From an uncultured Eubacteriales bacterium (lineage in GTDB: Bacteria; Bacillota; Clostridia; Oscillospirales; Acutalibacteraceae): a DNA stretch of 64,000 bases. Numbering within the stretch: the stretch's first letter is position 1; every line of letters starts with the position of its first letter. The stretch is from NCBI GenBank assembly GCA_900316555.1, contig ONDL01000004.1:16911-80910 (forward strand). Direction: 5' to 3'. The notes below the pieces were generated by a model. That model saw only the letters and a program-made list of their open reading frames with translations. It ran no database searches and had not been told where the DNA came from. The position numbers and the translations under genes are program-made. Of this stretch, positions 45,197 to 54,645 are shown piece after piece.

Positions 45197-46109
45197 TTTA
45201 CACTGCGACACGCTTTACAAGTCCGTGACGGAAAATATCTCCTTTGGAAGCAGCAGGGCAGAGGCAAAGCCCAACCGCGACCCTGAGTCACACAAGCTGC
45301 AATGCTACGCGATCTGGATTCCCGATTCCTGTCCGGGAGATGAAGCAGAAGCGCTGTTTTTGATGGCGCACAAACGTCTGCAAAGGGAATGCAAAGAACA
45401 GGGTATCAAAATAATCAAACCGCATCAACCCTTGGACAGCTTCCGAAAATATTCGAACACCGCCTTTTTTACAGTCGAAAACGGTCTGGCTCTGAATGGT
45501 AAGCTCGAAAACGTCAGACTTCTTGCCGACTGCGGAGTGCGCATGATGACACTGACGTGGAACGCCGCAAATCAGATAGGCGACGGCGCTGACGTAAAGG
45601 ACGGGCATGGTCTGAGCGGGTTCGGAAGAGCCGCCGTCCGCGAAATGGAGAAGTATCATATTATCGCCGACGTTTCGCACGCGTCGCAGAAGCTGTTTTA
45701 TGATGTAGCGGAAATTGCAAAAATGCCGTTTGTCGCTTCACACTCAAACGCGTACTCCGTTACGCCGCACAGGAGAAATCTGACCGACGAACAGTTTATG
45801 ATAATCAAGGAACGCGGCGGCTTGGTCGGGATAAATTTCCATAACGCGTTTCTCAACAACGAGCCGGAAAAGGCTTGCATAGAGGATATTATAAGACACA
45901 CCGAGCATTTTCTCTCGCTCGGCGGAGAGGATACAGTCTGCTTTGGAAGCGATTTTGACGGCGGCACACTGCCGAATGACTTCTCCGACAGCAGTGTTTA
46001 TGACAAGATATATGATATTATGTGCAAAAGAAATTACAAGGAAGCGCTGATAAAAAAGATTTTTCATCTGAATGCGCTTAATTTCTTCGAAAACTTTGAC
46101 AATCGCTGA
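45183..46109 (+). CDS. membrane dipeptidase-like peptidase (M19 family)
   Basis: 308 residues from ATG 45183, with GGAGAG about 8 bases upstream; overlaps yraN by 14 bases. Zinc hydrolase of the renal dipeptidase family: H7 and D9 in IDLHCDTLY, the ADVSHASQKLF motif, ASHSNAYSV, and GSDFDGG near the C-terminus. Despite the family name there is no signal peptide or membrane helix, so it should be cytoplasmic and act on small peptides. The thrC promoter lies across its 3' end. Confidence 0.9.
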   Translation: MDIIDLHCDTLYKSVTENISFGSSRAEAKPNRDPESHKLQCYAIWIPDSCPGDEAEALFLMAHKRLQRECKEQGIKIIKPHQPLDSFRKYSNTAFFTVENGLALNGKLENVRLLADCGVRMMTLTWNAANQIGDGADVKDGHGLSGFGRAAVREMEKYHIIADVSHASQKLFYDVAEIAKMPFVASHSNAYSVTPHRRNLTDEQFMIIKERGGLVGINFHNAFLNNEPEKACIEDIIRHTEHFLSLGGEDTVCFGSDFDGGTLPNDFSDSSVYDKIYDIMCKRNYKEALIKKIFHLNALNFFENFDNR

Positions 46110-46124
46110 AATATGTAGTAAAAT
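46096..46124 (+). promoter_or_regulatory. promoter of thrC
   Basis: TTGACA (46096-46101), 17-bp spacer, TAAAAT (46119-46124). The -35 is inside the end of the dipeptidase gene. Confidence 0.8.
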
Positions 46125-46162
46125 AAATTGTTGTTTAAAGCTCTTTTGAAAGGAAGATTGAA

Positions 46163-47671
46163 ATGTTGTATAACAGCACCCAAAACGCGGCTGAAAAGGT
46201 AGAGGCCGCACAGGCAATCTCACAGGGTATTTCAAAGGACGGCGGTCTTTTTGTACCGCAGGAGTTCCCGAAATACGACGAAGCGACCTTCAAGGCGCTG
46301 CTCAAGGAAGATTACAGAGGCAGAGCTAAAAAGGTATTCTCCGATTTTCTGACCGACTTCACAGCCGACGAAATCGCCGACTGCGTTGAGAAGGCTTACA
46401 CCGAGGAGAAATTCGGCGGTTCAAATCCCGCTCCGATCGCTTACACAAAGCTTAACGGCAGACCTCTCAATATTCTTGAGCTTTGGCACGGTCCCACCTG
46501 CGCCTTCAAGGATATGGCGCTCCAGATCCTGCCGCACCTGCTCACAAAATCCCTGAAAAAGACATACGACGGCAAGGATGCTGTTATTCTCGTTGCCACC
46601 TCGGGCGACACGGGCAAGGCCGCTCTCGAGGGCTTCAAGGACGTTGAACACACCAAGATCATTGTGTTCTATCCCGTAAACGGCGTAAGTCCCATGCAGA
46701 AGCACCAGATGAACACCCAGGAAGGCGCGAATGTCAAGGTCTGCGCTATCAAGGGCAACTTCGACGACGCTCAGACAGGCGTAAAGAAAATCTTCACTAC
46801 TCCCGAGATCTCAGAGAAGCTCGCCGAGAACAACATGCTTTTCTCGTCCGCAAACTCCATCAACTGGGGCAGACTTCTTCCGCAGATCGTTTACTATATC
46901 TCCGCTTACTGCGACCTCGTCAACGACGGCAAGATCGCGTTCGGCGACAAGATCAACGTTGTAGTTCCCACAGGCAACTTCGGCAATATCCTCGCTTCCT
47001 ACTACGCCAGCCTGATGGGACTCCCGATCAACAAATTCATCTGCGCCTCCAACTCAAACAACGTTCTCACCGACTTCATCAACACCGGTGTATACGATAA
47101 GAACAGACACTTCTATACAACAATGTCTCCTTCAATGGATATTCTCGTTTCCAGCAACCTTGAGCGTCTGCTCTACAAGCTCTCCGGCGACAGCGACGAA
47201 ACCACAAGAGCATGGATGAACGCTCTCAAGACCGAGGGCAGGTACGAGGTTACCGACGAGGTCAAGGCTCTAATGCAGGAGAAGTTCTTCGGCGGCTTCT
47301 GCGACGACGGTCAGACTCAGGCTACCATCAACCGCCTCTTCAAGGAGGATAACTACCTCTGCGATACTCACACCGCCGTTGCCGTAAATGTCTACGAGCA
47401 GTATGTTGCAAAGACAGGCGACACCACTCCGTCGATCATCGCTTCAACCGCGAGCCCCTACAAGTTCTCGCGCTCGGTTCTTGAGGCGGTATCTCCCGAC
47501 GGCATTCTGCCCGTCAACGAGTTTGATATGGTAGATAAGCTCAATGAGCTGACAGGCATGCCCGTACCCGCGCCTCTTGCGAACCTCAAGGACAAGAAGG
47601 CACGCTTCTCCGACGTTACCGAAGCGAACGAGATGCCCGCCTATGTTCTCAAGGCTCTCTCAATCGACTGA
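46163..47671 (+). CDS. thrC: threonine synthase
   Basis: PLP enzyme that turns O-phosphohomoserine into threonine. 502 residues, the longer type with an N-terminal cap domain (LYNSTQ start, SKDGGLFVPQEFP). PLP lysine K116 in GPTCAFKDMALQ; phosphate-binding segment ATSGDTGKAALEGF and PTGNFGNILASYYA. GAAAGGAAG precedes the ATG. Own promoter; thrB and hom are not nearby. The stop overlaps the next ATG. Confidence 0.96.
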   Translation: MLYNSTQNAAEKVEAAQAISQGISKDGGLFVPQEFPKYDEATFKALLKEDYRGRAKKVFSDFLTDFTADEIADCVEKAYTEEKFGGSNPAPIAYTKLNGRPLNILELWHGPTCAFKDMALQILPHLLTKSLKKTYDGKDAVILVATSGDTGKAALEGFKDVEHTKIIVFYPVNGVSPMQKHQMNTQEGANVKVCAIKGNFDDAQTGVKKIFTTPEISEKLAENNMLFSSANSINWGRLLPQIVYYISAYCDLVNDGKIAFGDKINVVVPTGNFGNILASYYASLMGLPINKFICASNSNNVLTDFINTGVYDKNRHFYTTMSPSMDILVSSNLERLLYKLSGDSDETTRAWMNALKTEGRYEVTDEVKALMQEKFFGGFCDDGQTQATINRLFKEDNYLCDTHTAVAVNVYEQYVAKTGDTTPSIIASTASPYKFSRSVLEAVSPDGILPVNEFDMVDKLNELTGMPVPAPLANLKDKKARFSDVTEANEMPAYVLKALSID

Positions 47672-48360
47672 TGTCACTGTACGTTATCGGAGATCTGCAC
47701 CTCTCGCTCGGAGAGGATAAGCCAATGGACGTTTTCGCGGGCTGGAACGACTACGTTTCACGCCTTGCGGAAAACTGGCGCAGTCTGGTTACTGACGACG
47801 ACACCGTCGTTGTCGCGGGCGATATTTCCTGGGCAATGAAGCTCGAGGATACCTACACCGACTTTAAGTTTATTGACGATTTACCGGGCAAAAAGCTCTT
47901 TTTGAAGGGAAACCACGACTATTGGTGGGCGACAAAGAGCAAAATGGATAAGTATCTTGCCGAAAAAGAGCTGAGTACCATTTCCATTCTCTTCAATAAC
48001 GCCTACGTCTGCGGCGACTTTGCCGTCTGCGGCACAAGAGGGTGGTTCCTTGAAAACGACACCCCCGAGGATATCAAGGTGCTCAACCGCGAGGTCGGCA
48101 GACTGAAAATGTCGATCGACGCCGCAGTGAAAACAGGCAAAGAGCCTGTCGTTTTCCTGCACTATCCGCCGTATTACCGCGGAGTGGAGTGTCCGGAGAT
48201 CATGGCCGTTCTGATAGAGTACGGCATAAAGAAATGCTACTACGGCCATATCCACGGCAAAGGCGGCTTTCGTTTGGCGTATGAGGGCGAATACAAGGGT
48301 GTTGATTTCAGACTTATTTCGGGTGACAGAATAGGTTTCATGCCGGTTTTAGTCAGATAA
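47671..48360 (+). CDS. calcineurin-like metallophosphoesterase
   Basis: 229 residues. Two-metal phosphoesterase with D8 and H10 (GDLHLS), VAGDISWAMKL, LKGNHDYWW, HYPPY and YGHIHGKGG. Close relatives are annotated only as metallophosphoesterases; the substrate is unknown. ATG shares bases with the thrC stop (TGATG), so it is co-translated with threonine synthase. Confidence 0.9.
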   Translation: MSLYVIGDLHLSLGEDKPMDVFAGWNDYVSRLAENWRSLVTDDDTVVVAGDISWAMKLEDTYTDFKFIDDLPGKKLFLKGNHDYWWATKSKMDKYLAEKELSTISILFNNAYVCGDFAVCGTRGWFLENDTPEDIKVLNREVGRLKMSIDAAVKTGKEPVVFLHYPPYYRGVECPEIMAVLIEYGIKKCYYGHIHGKGGFRLAYEGEYKGVDFRLISGDRIGFMPVLVR

Positions 48361-48361
48361 C

Positions 48362-48390
48362 TTGATTTATAGAAATAATTGTGTTATAAT
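48362..48390 (+). promoter_or_regulatory. promoter of tig
   Basis: TTGATT (48362-48367), 17-bp spacer, TATAAT (48385-48390). It begins right after the phosphoesterase stop. Confidence 0.85.
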
Positions 48391-48422
48391 AAGACGATAT
48401 TTAAAAAATGGAGGAATTCAAA

Positions 48423-49703
48423 ATGGCACTGAAGGAATTTACAAAGAAGGAAGCTGCCAATTCATATGAGCTCGTTGTCACCGTAGACGGCGAGACCTTT
48501 GAAAAGGCTATCAACAAGGTATACAAGAAGCAGGTTAAGAGCATCAATATCCCCGGATTCAGAAAGGGTAAGGCTCCCAGACATATTATCGAAAAGATGT
48601 ACGGCACAGAGGTATTCTACGACGACGCTATGCAGGACTGCTATCCCGACGCTCTGTATGAAGCTGCCAAGGAGCAGAACCTTGAGATCGTTGCAGTAGA
48701 GAAGCTCGAGGCTGTTGAAGCAGGCAAGGAAGGCTTTACCTTCAAGACCGACATCATCGTTAAGCCCACTCTCGAGGTTGAGGGCTACAAGGGCTTTGAG
48801 ATCGAGAAGAAGTCCACTGAGGTCACCGAGGAGCTTATCGACGAGGAAATCGACAAGGTTCGCGACCGCAACTCCAGAATGGTCACCGTAGAGGGCAGAG
48901 CCGCCCAGAACGGCGACACCGCTGTAATCGACTTCGAGGGCTTCGTTGACGGCGTTGCTTTCGAGGGCGGCAAGGCTGAGAAGTACAGTCTTTCACTCGG
49001 CTCGGGCAACTTCATTCCCGGCTTTGAGGAGCAGGTTGTCGGTCACGAGGCAGGCGAGGAGTTCTCCATCAATGTTAACTTCCCCGAGGACTATCAGGCT
49101 GAGGAGCTCAAGGGAAAGGAAGCTGAGTTCAAGATCAAGCTTCACGAGCTCAAGGAGAAGGAGCTTCCCGAGGTTGACGACGAGTTTGTAAAGGACGTTT
49201 CCGAGAAGGAGACCGTTGCAGAGTACAGAGATGAGCTCAAGGAGACAATCGCTGCCCGTCTTAAGGACGAGGCAGAGAAGGACGTTGACAATCAGATCTC
49301 CGAGAAGCTTATCGAGCTTGCTCAGGGCGACATTCCCGAGCAGATGTACGACAACCAGGCTAACGACATGGTAAGAGATTTTGAGATGCGTCTGCGTTCA
49401 CAGGGCATGGATCCCAAGATGTACATGCAGTACATGGGCATGGATATGGCCGCTCTCAAGAATATGTACATGGACGAGGCCGAGAAGAGAGTCAAGCTCA
49501 GACTTGTTCTCGAAGCTATCGCAAAGCAGGAGAACCTCGAAGTAACCGAGGCTGACCTCGAGGACGAATACAGCAAGATGGCCGAGACTTACAAGGTTGA
49601 GGTTGAGCAGGCTAAGGCTTCCGTACCCGCTGATTCACTCTCCGAGGACATCAAGGTTCAGAAGGCTCTCGATCTTGTAAAGAACAGTGCGGTTATTAAA
49701 TAA
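48423..49703 (+). CDS. tig: trigger factor
   Basis: Ribosome-bound chaperone that meets nascent chains at the exit tunnel. 426 residues from ATG 48423; GGAGG at 48410-48414 supports this start, while ATG 48408 overlaps it. The ribosome-binding loop GFRKGKAP is at 45-52, the FKBP-type PPIase domain spans about 160-245 (DTAVIDFEGFVDG, LSLGSGNFIPGFEEQ), and the helical C-terminal domain follows. First gene of the tig-clpP-clpX-lon-engB block. Confidence 0.97.
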   Translation: MALKEFTKKEAANSYELVVTVDGETFEKAINKVYKKQVKSINIPGFRKGKAPRHIIEKMYGTEVFYDDAMQDCYPDALYEAAKEQNLEIVAVEKLEAVEAGKEGFTFKTDIIVKPTLEVEGYKGFEIEKKSTEVTEELIDEEIDKVRDRNSRMVTVEGRAAQNGDTAVIDFEGFVDGVAFEGGKAEKYSLSLGSGNFIPGFEEQVVGHEAGEEFSINVNFPEDYQAEELKGKEAEFKIKLHELKEKELPEVDDEFVKDVSEKETVAEYRDELKETIAARLKDEAEKDVDNQISEKLIELAQGDIPEQMYDNQANDMVRDFEMRLRSQGMDPKMYMQYMGMDMAALKNMYMDEAEKRVKLRLVLEAIAKQENLEVTEADLEDEYSKMAETYKVEVEQAKASVPADSLSEDIKVQKALDLVKNSAVIK

Positions 49704-49757
49704 TTTGAATATTATCAGATAACCTGCTAAACAATAAGTTAGAAAGGTTTTGATATA

Positions 49758-50339
49758 ATGCCATTAGTACCTTACGTAGTAGAACAAACTAACCGTGGCG
49801 AGCGTTCCTACGACATATATTCCAGACTTCTCAACGACAGAATCATTATGCTCCACGACGAGGTCAATACCGCGACCGCAAGCGTTGTTGTAGCTCAGCT
49901 TCTGTTCCTTGAGAGCCAGGATCCCACAAAGGACATCAGCCTTTATATTAACAGCCCGGGCGGCAGTGTTACCGACGGTCTGGCGATTTACGATACTATG
50001 CAGTATATCAAGTGCGACGTTTCCACGATCTGCATGGGTATGGCGGCGAGCATGGGTGCGTTCCTGCTCTCGGCAGGCACAAAGGGCAAGCGTCTCGCGC
50101 TTCCCAATTCCACCATCATGATTCACCAGCCTCTCGGCGGCTATAAGGGTCAGGCAACAGATATGGAGATCCATACCAGATATATGCTCGATACCAAGGC
50201 TCGTCTGAACAGAATTCTTTCCGAAAACACCGGAAAGCCCCTTGACATCATCAAGAACGACACCGAGCGCGACAACTTCATGACCGCTCAGGAAGCTCTT
50301 GAATACGGACTGATTGACAAGGTTATTGATAAAAGATAA
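49758..50339 (+). CDS. clpP: ATP-dependent Clp protease proteolytic subunit
   Basis: 193 residues; forms the 14-mer proteolytic chamber with ClpX. Catalytic S98 (GMAASMGAF), H123 (MIHQPLGG) and D172 (DTERDNF). [20 protein letters not shown] at the N-terminus is typical. AGAAAGG precedes the ATG. clpX follows after 13 bases. No CtsR-like operator was recognised upstream. Confidence 0.97.
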   Translation: MPLVPYVVEQTNRGERSYDIYSRLLNDRIIMLHDEVNTATASVVVAQLLFLESQDPTKDISLYINSPGGSVTDGLAIYDTMQYIKCDVSTICMGMAASMGAFLLSAGTKGKRLALPNSTIMIHQPLGGYKGQATDMEIHTRYMLDTKARLNRILSENTGKPLDIIKNDTERDNFMTAQEALEYGLIDKVIDKR

Positions 50340-50352
50340 GGTGAGATAATCC

Positions 50353-51687
50353 ATGGCGAATAAAAACAACGACAAGGAAATCTACTGTTCATTCTGCGGA
50401 AAGCCGCAGGATATGGTTTCAAGGCTTATCGCGGGCAGCGGCGCATATATCTGCGACCGCTGTGTCGAGCTTTGCATGAATATCATTGAGCAGTCGGGCG
50501 AGGTTGAGCGTGACCGCGACCACGATTATTACAAGCCGTCTGCGCCGCAGTTGTCCGATGAGGATTTTGCCGAGCTTTTAAAGCCAAAGGAAATCAAAGC
50601 GATTCTCGATGAGTATGTCATCGGTCAGGAGGACGCTAAGGTAACTCTGAGCGTCGCGGTTTATAACCACTACAAGAGAGCGTTTGCGGGCGACGATTCG
50701 GTCGACTTCGCAAAGAGCAATGTTCTTCTGCTCGGCCCGACAGGCGTCGGCAAGACACTTCTCGCGCAGACTCTTGCGCGCGCGCTTGACGTACCCTTCG
50801 CAATCGCTGACGCCACAACTCTCACCGAAGCCGGATATGTCGGCGAGGACGTTGAGAATATCCTCTTAAAGCTGATTCAGGCGGCTGACTATGACATCGA
50901 ACGAGCGGAACGCGGAATTATCTATATCGACGAGATCGACAAGATCGCCCGCAAGTCCGAGAATCCTTCAATCACCCGCGACGTAAGCGGCGAAGGCGTT
51001 CAGCAGGCTCTTCTCAAGATTGTAGAGGGCACTGTCGCCAACGTACCGCCTCACGGCGGCAGAAAGCACCCGCAGCAGGAGTTCTTGCAAATCGATACCA
51101 AGAATATCCTCTTTATCTGCGGCGGCGCTTTTGACGGACTGGAGAAGATCGTCGAGAAACGTCAGGGCAGCTCCGTTATCGGCTTCGGCTCTGATATTAA
51201 GTCCCGCAAGGAGCTTGACGAGTCAGACTGGATGAAGGACGTTGTCGCTCATGACCTCGTTAAATTCGGTATTATTCCCGAGCTGATTGGCAGACTTCCC
51301 GTTATTACGGCGCTCAGCGGACTCAATACCGAGGCGCTTGTAAAGATTCTGACCGTTCCAAAGAACTCGATCGTTCAGCAGTACAAGAAACTCTTTGAGC
51401 TCGACGGAGTTGAGCTTTACTTTGAGGACGAAGCGCTTGAAGCTATCGCTCAGAAGGCTTTTGACCAGCGCACGGGCGCGAGAGGACTCAGAGGTATCAT
51501 GGAAGGTATTCTAAAGGATCTGATGTTTGAGACTCCGTCTGACGATACGATCGAGAAAATCATCATCACAAAGGGCGTTGTGACCGACGGTGCGCAGCCG
51601 CAGATTACACGCAGAAAAGAAAAAGCATCTTTCCCCGTCAAGCTGCCGAGAAGAGAAAAGCGCTCAAAGCGCAGCTCGGCATCGTGA
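50353..51687 (+). CDS. clpX: ATP-dependent Clp protease ATP-binding subunit ClpX
   Basis: AAA+ unfoldase that feeds ClpP. 444 residues. N-terminal zinc domain C12, C15, C34, C37 (CSFCGK...CDRC), Walker A GPTGVGKT at about 128-135, Walker B YIDEIDK, sensor and the ClpP-contacting loop IGFGSD. The C-terminal 20 residues are strongly basic ([11 protein letters not shown]). AAGGTGAG precedes the ATG. A large terminator separates it from lon. Confidence 0.97.
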   Translation: MANKNNDKEIYCSFCGKPQDMVSRLIAGSGAYICDRCVELCMNIIEQSGEVERDRDHDYYKPSAPQLSDEDFAELLKPKEIKAILDEYVIGQEDAKVTLSVAVYNHYKRAFAGDDSVDFAKSNVLLLGPTGVGKTLLAQTLARALDVPFAIADATTLTEAGYVGEDVENILLKLIQAADYDIERAERGIIYIDEIDKIARKSENPSITRDVSGEGVQQALLKIVEGTVANVPPHGGRKHPQQEFLQIDTKNILFICGGAFDGLEKIVEKRQGSSVIGFGSDIKSRKELDESDWMKDVVAHDLVKFGIIPELIGRLPVITALSGLNTEALVKILTVPKNSIVQQYKKLFELDGVELYFEDEALEAIAQKAFDQRTGARGLRGIMEGILKDLMFETPSDDTIEKIIITKGVVTDGAQPQITRRKEKASFPVKLPRREKRSKRSSAS

Positions 51688-51723
51688 TAAAATATTTTAA
51701 GCGGTAGGTTGTTACTGCTTTTT

Positions 51724-51772
51724 GGGCAAATACCGCGCAGCTTAGGCTGCTTTGCGGTTTTGCCCTCTTTTT
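51724..51772 (+). terminator. three-tier terminator between clpX and lon
   Basis: GGGCAAA/TTTGCCC (51724-51730 and 51759-51765), ACCGC/GCGGT (51732-51736 and 51754-51758) and GCAGC/GCTGC (51737-51741 and 51746-51750) stack into one long hairpin with small internal bulges, followed by TCTTTTT. Confidence 0.88.
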
Positions 51773-51801
51773 GACTAATTTTGAAACAGAAAGGAAACAA
51801 T

Positions 51802-54033
51802 ATGGCTGCAGATAATAAAGACACAATGATTGTACCTGTGCTGCCTTTAAGAGGGCTTGTTGTTTTTCCGAAAGCTCTGATTCATTTTGACGTAGGCCGT
51901 CAGAAAAGCATCACCGCGATAAACAAAGCGATGAAGCGCGATCAGATGATTTTTCTGTCGACTCAGATTGACGCGACAAATAACGATCCGAAGCTGATCG
52001 ACGTATATACAACCGGAGTAATCGCAAAGATTGTCCAGGTTCTCAAGCAGCCCGAAAACGTGACGCGAATCGTCATCGAGGGCAAGTTCAGGGCAAAAAT
52101 CGTCGCACCGGTTCATGACCCGAGCGGACTTATGGCTGAGGTTCAGCCGATTCCCGAGCCGATTATGGATCACGACGATTTTGATACGGCGTTGATGCGC
52201 GCCGTTAAAAAAGAATTTGAAGAGTACATTGATATTTCTCCGCAGATTCCCTCAGACATCATTTTTAAGGTCGCGCTCTGCAAGCGTGCCGGAGAGCTTG
52301 CGGATTACATAGCCGCCAATATGGCGCTCGACTATCAGGTCAAGCAGGAAATCCTCGAAATCCGATCTCCAGTTGAACGTCTTAAGGACGTTCTCGACGT
52401 GCTGATAAACGAGAACTACATTCTCAGCTTAGAGGACGAAATAAACCGCAAGGCTCGCATGCGCATTGACGAGAGTCAGCGTGACTTCTTCCTGCGCGAA
52501 CAAAAGCGCGTTATTGAAGAAGAACTCGGCGAGGACGACAACCCTTCCGAGGACGCTGAGGAGTATGCGGAACGCATCGAGGAACTCAAGCTCGACGAGA
52601 AATCTGCCGACGTTCTGCTCAAGGAATGCCGCAAGCTGATGAAAATGCCCTTCGGCAGCCAGGAAGCCTCTGTTATCCGCACTTATCTTGACACTGTGCT
52701 CGACCTTCCGTGGAACAAGTCCACCAAGGACAAGATCGTCATTCCCAAGCTGAGAAAAGAGCTTGACAGGACCCACTACGGCCTTGAAAAGATAAAAACC
52801 AGAATTATCGAACAGCTTGCCGTAAAGAAGCTCAGCGATAAACAGAAGGGACAGGTTATCTGCTTTGTGGGACCGCCCGGTGTAGGCAAAACCTCGATCG
52901 CCAAGTCTATCGCCGAGGCAATCGGCAGAAATTCCCAGCGTATCGCTCTAGGCGGCGTAAGGGACGAGGCTGAGATCCGCGGTCACCGCCGTACATATAT
53001 CGGCTCAATCCCCGGCAGAATAATCTCCGCTGTTCAGTCGGCAGGCTCAAACAATCCCGTATTGATTCTCGACGAGGTGGACAAGCTCGCCAGCGATTAC
53101 AAAGGCGACCCGACCTCGGCATTGCTCGAGGTGCTCGACATTGAACAGAACAACAAGTTCGTCGACCACTATATCGATATTCCGTTTGACCTCTCAAACG
53201 TCATGTTCATCACCACAGCGAACGACCTGGGAGCCATTCCCGCGCCGCTCAGGGACAGAATGGAAATCATCGAGATAAACAGCTACACCCGCGAGGAGAA
53301 GTTCCATATCGCGAAAAAGCACCTTATTCCGAAGCACGACGAAAAGGAAATCGAGACGCTCCTCGGCAACAAGAAATATCTGCCCGACACCGTCAGCAAG
53401 AAGGACGAAATAGGCATTGTCAACGGTCTTGCGTGGACTTCCGTCGGAGGCGAGCTGCTCCCGATCGAGGTCGCTATCATGGACGGTACGGGCAAGCTCG
53501 AGCTGACAGGCTCCTTGGGCGACGTAATGAAGGAATCCGCGAAAATCGCCATCAACTGCATCCGCAGTCACGCCGACGTTCTCGGAATTGATTCTGAATT
53601 CTATAAGAATAAGGATATTCATATTCACGCTCCCGAAGGCGCTGTCCCGAAGGACGGCCCGTCCGCGGGTATCACTATGGCTACGGCGATCTACTCCGTG
53701 CTGTCCTCAAAGGCAGTTAGACACGACGTAGCAATGACGGGTGAAATCACCCTCAGAGGCAAGGTGCTGCCGATCGGCGGCCTGAAGGAAAAGAGTATGG
53801 CGGCGTACAAGCACGGTATAACCACCGTTATTATACCGAAGCTCAACGAGCCTGATATCGAGGAATTCGACGACGCTGTTAAGGAGAATATCAACTTCAT
53901 TCCCGTTGAAAGCCTCAAGGACGTGCTGTCAATTGCGGTGATTGACCCGATAAAGGTCAGCGAGCGTGAGTGGAACAAGACGCGTCTGCCTTCACCATCA
54001 GCAAACGCCCCTGTGGCAAGAATGACGCAGTAA
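51802..54033 (+). CDS. lon: ATP-dependent protease Lon
   Basis: AAA+ serine protease for damaged and regulatory proteins. 743 residues from ATG 51802 (GAAAGGAAAC upstream), a little short of the usual 770-810. N-terminal LonN domain (VPVLPLRGLVVFP), Walker A GPPGVGKT at 357-364, catalytic S621 in KDGPSAG and K664 in GGLKEKSM. No promoter was recognised in the short gap after the terminator. engB follows 9 bases after the stop, as in Bacillus lonA-ysxC. Confidence 0.96.
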   Translation: MAADNKDTMIVPVLPLRGLVVFPKALIHFDVGRQKSITAINKAMKRDQMIFLSTQIDATNNDPKLIDVYTTGVIAKIVQVLKQPENVTRIVIEGKFRAKIVAPVHDPSGLMAEVQPIPEPIMDHDDFDTALMRAVKKEFEEYIDISPQIPSDIIFKVALCKRAGELADYIAANMALDYQVKQEILEIRSPVERLKDVLDVLINENYILSLEDEINRKARMRIDESQRDFFLREQKRVIEEELGEDDNPSEDAEEYAERIEELKLDEKSADVLLKECRKLMKMPFGSQEASVIRTYLDTVLDLPWNKSTKDKIVIPKLRKELDRTHYGLEKIKTRIIEQLAVKKLSDKQKGQVICFVGPPGVGKTSIAKSIAEAIGRNSQRIALGGVRDEAEIRGHRRTYIGSIPGRIISAVQSAGSNNPVLILDEVDKLASDYKGDPTSALLEVLDIEQNNKFVDHYIDIPFDLSNVMFITTANDLGAIPAPLRDRMEIIEINSYTREEKFHIAKKHLIPKHDEKEIETLLGNKKYLPDTVSKKDEIGIVNGLAWTSVGGELLPIEVAIMDGTGKLELTGSLGDVMKESAKIAINCIRSHADVLGIDSEFYKNKDIHIHAPEGAVPKDGPSAGITMATAIYSVLSSKAVRHDVAMTGEITLRGKVLPIGGLKEKSMAAYKHGITTVIIPKLNEPDIEEFDDAVKENINFIPVESLKDVLSIAVIDPIKVSEREWNKTRLPSPSANAPVARMTQ

Positions 54034-54042
54034 GGAGCGCCT

Positions 54043-54642
54043 ATGAATTTTAACGAAGTAAGTTTTGAGTTTGCCGCGGGAACAGTAAAGCAGCTTCCGC
54101 AGTCGGATATCCCCGAGATTGTGTTTTCGGGTCACTCCAACGTCGGCAAAAGCTCACTGATCAACAAGCTGGTGCAGAGAAAGGCTCTTGCGAGAGTCAG
54201 CGCACAGCCCGGCAAGACGGCGACAATCAACTTCTACAGGCTGAGAAACTGCCGCTTTGTCGACCTGCCCGGATACGGCTACGCCAAGGTATCAAAGGCT
54301 GAAAAGGAACGCTGGGCGGGCTTAGTCGAGGGATATCTTTCGTCACAGCGCAAAATCGCACTGATTATCCAGATTATCGATATCAGGCACAAGCCCACCA
54401 AGGACGACTATGATATGCTAAACTTCCTGTATCAGTGCAACGCTCCGTTTGTCATTGTCCTCACCAAAAAGGACAAGCTCAAAAAAACCGCTTATGAAAA
54501 GCGGATTGAGGAAGTAATGGACGAGCTGCAAGACTATGAGGGAGTGGAACTGCTGCCGTTTTCAGCCGTTAACGGCGACGGCATGGATGACGTCAAGGAA
54601 GTCATCGAAGCGTATATTGAGGGTTTTGAGGAGGAAGAATAA
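54043..54642 (+). CDS. engB: ribosome biogenesis GTPase EngB/YsxC
   Basis: GTPase needed for 50S assembly. 199 residues. G1 GHSNVGKSS at 30-38, G2 around PGKTATINFY, G3 DLPGYGYAKV, G4 TKKDKL and G5 SAVNG. AAGGAGCG precedes the ATG. lysA follows 3 bases after the stop. Confidence 0.96.
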   Translation: MNFNEVSFEFAAGTVKQLPQSDIPEIVFSGHSNVGKSSLINKLVQRKALARVSAQPGKTATINFYRLRNCRFVDLPGYGYAKVSKAEKERWAGLVEGYLSSQRKIALIIQIIDIRHKPTKDDYDMLNFLYQCNAPFVIVLTKKDKLKKTAYEKRIEEVMDELQDYEGVELLPFSAVNGDGMDDVKEVIEAYIEGFEEEE

Positions 54643-54645
54643 GGA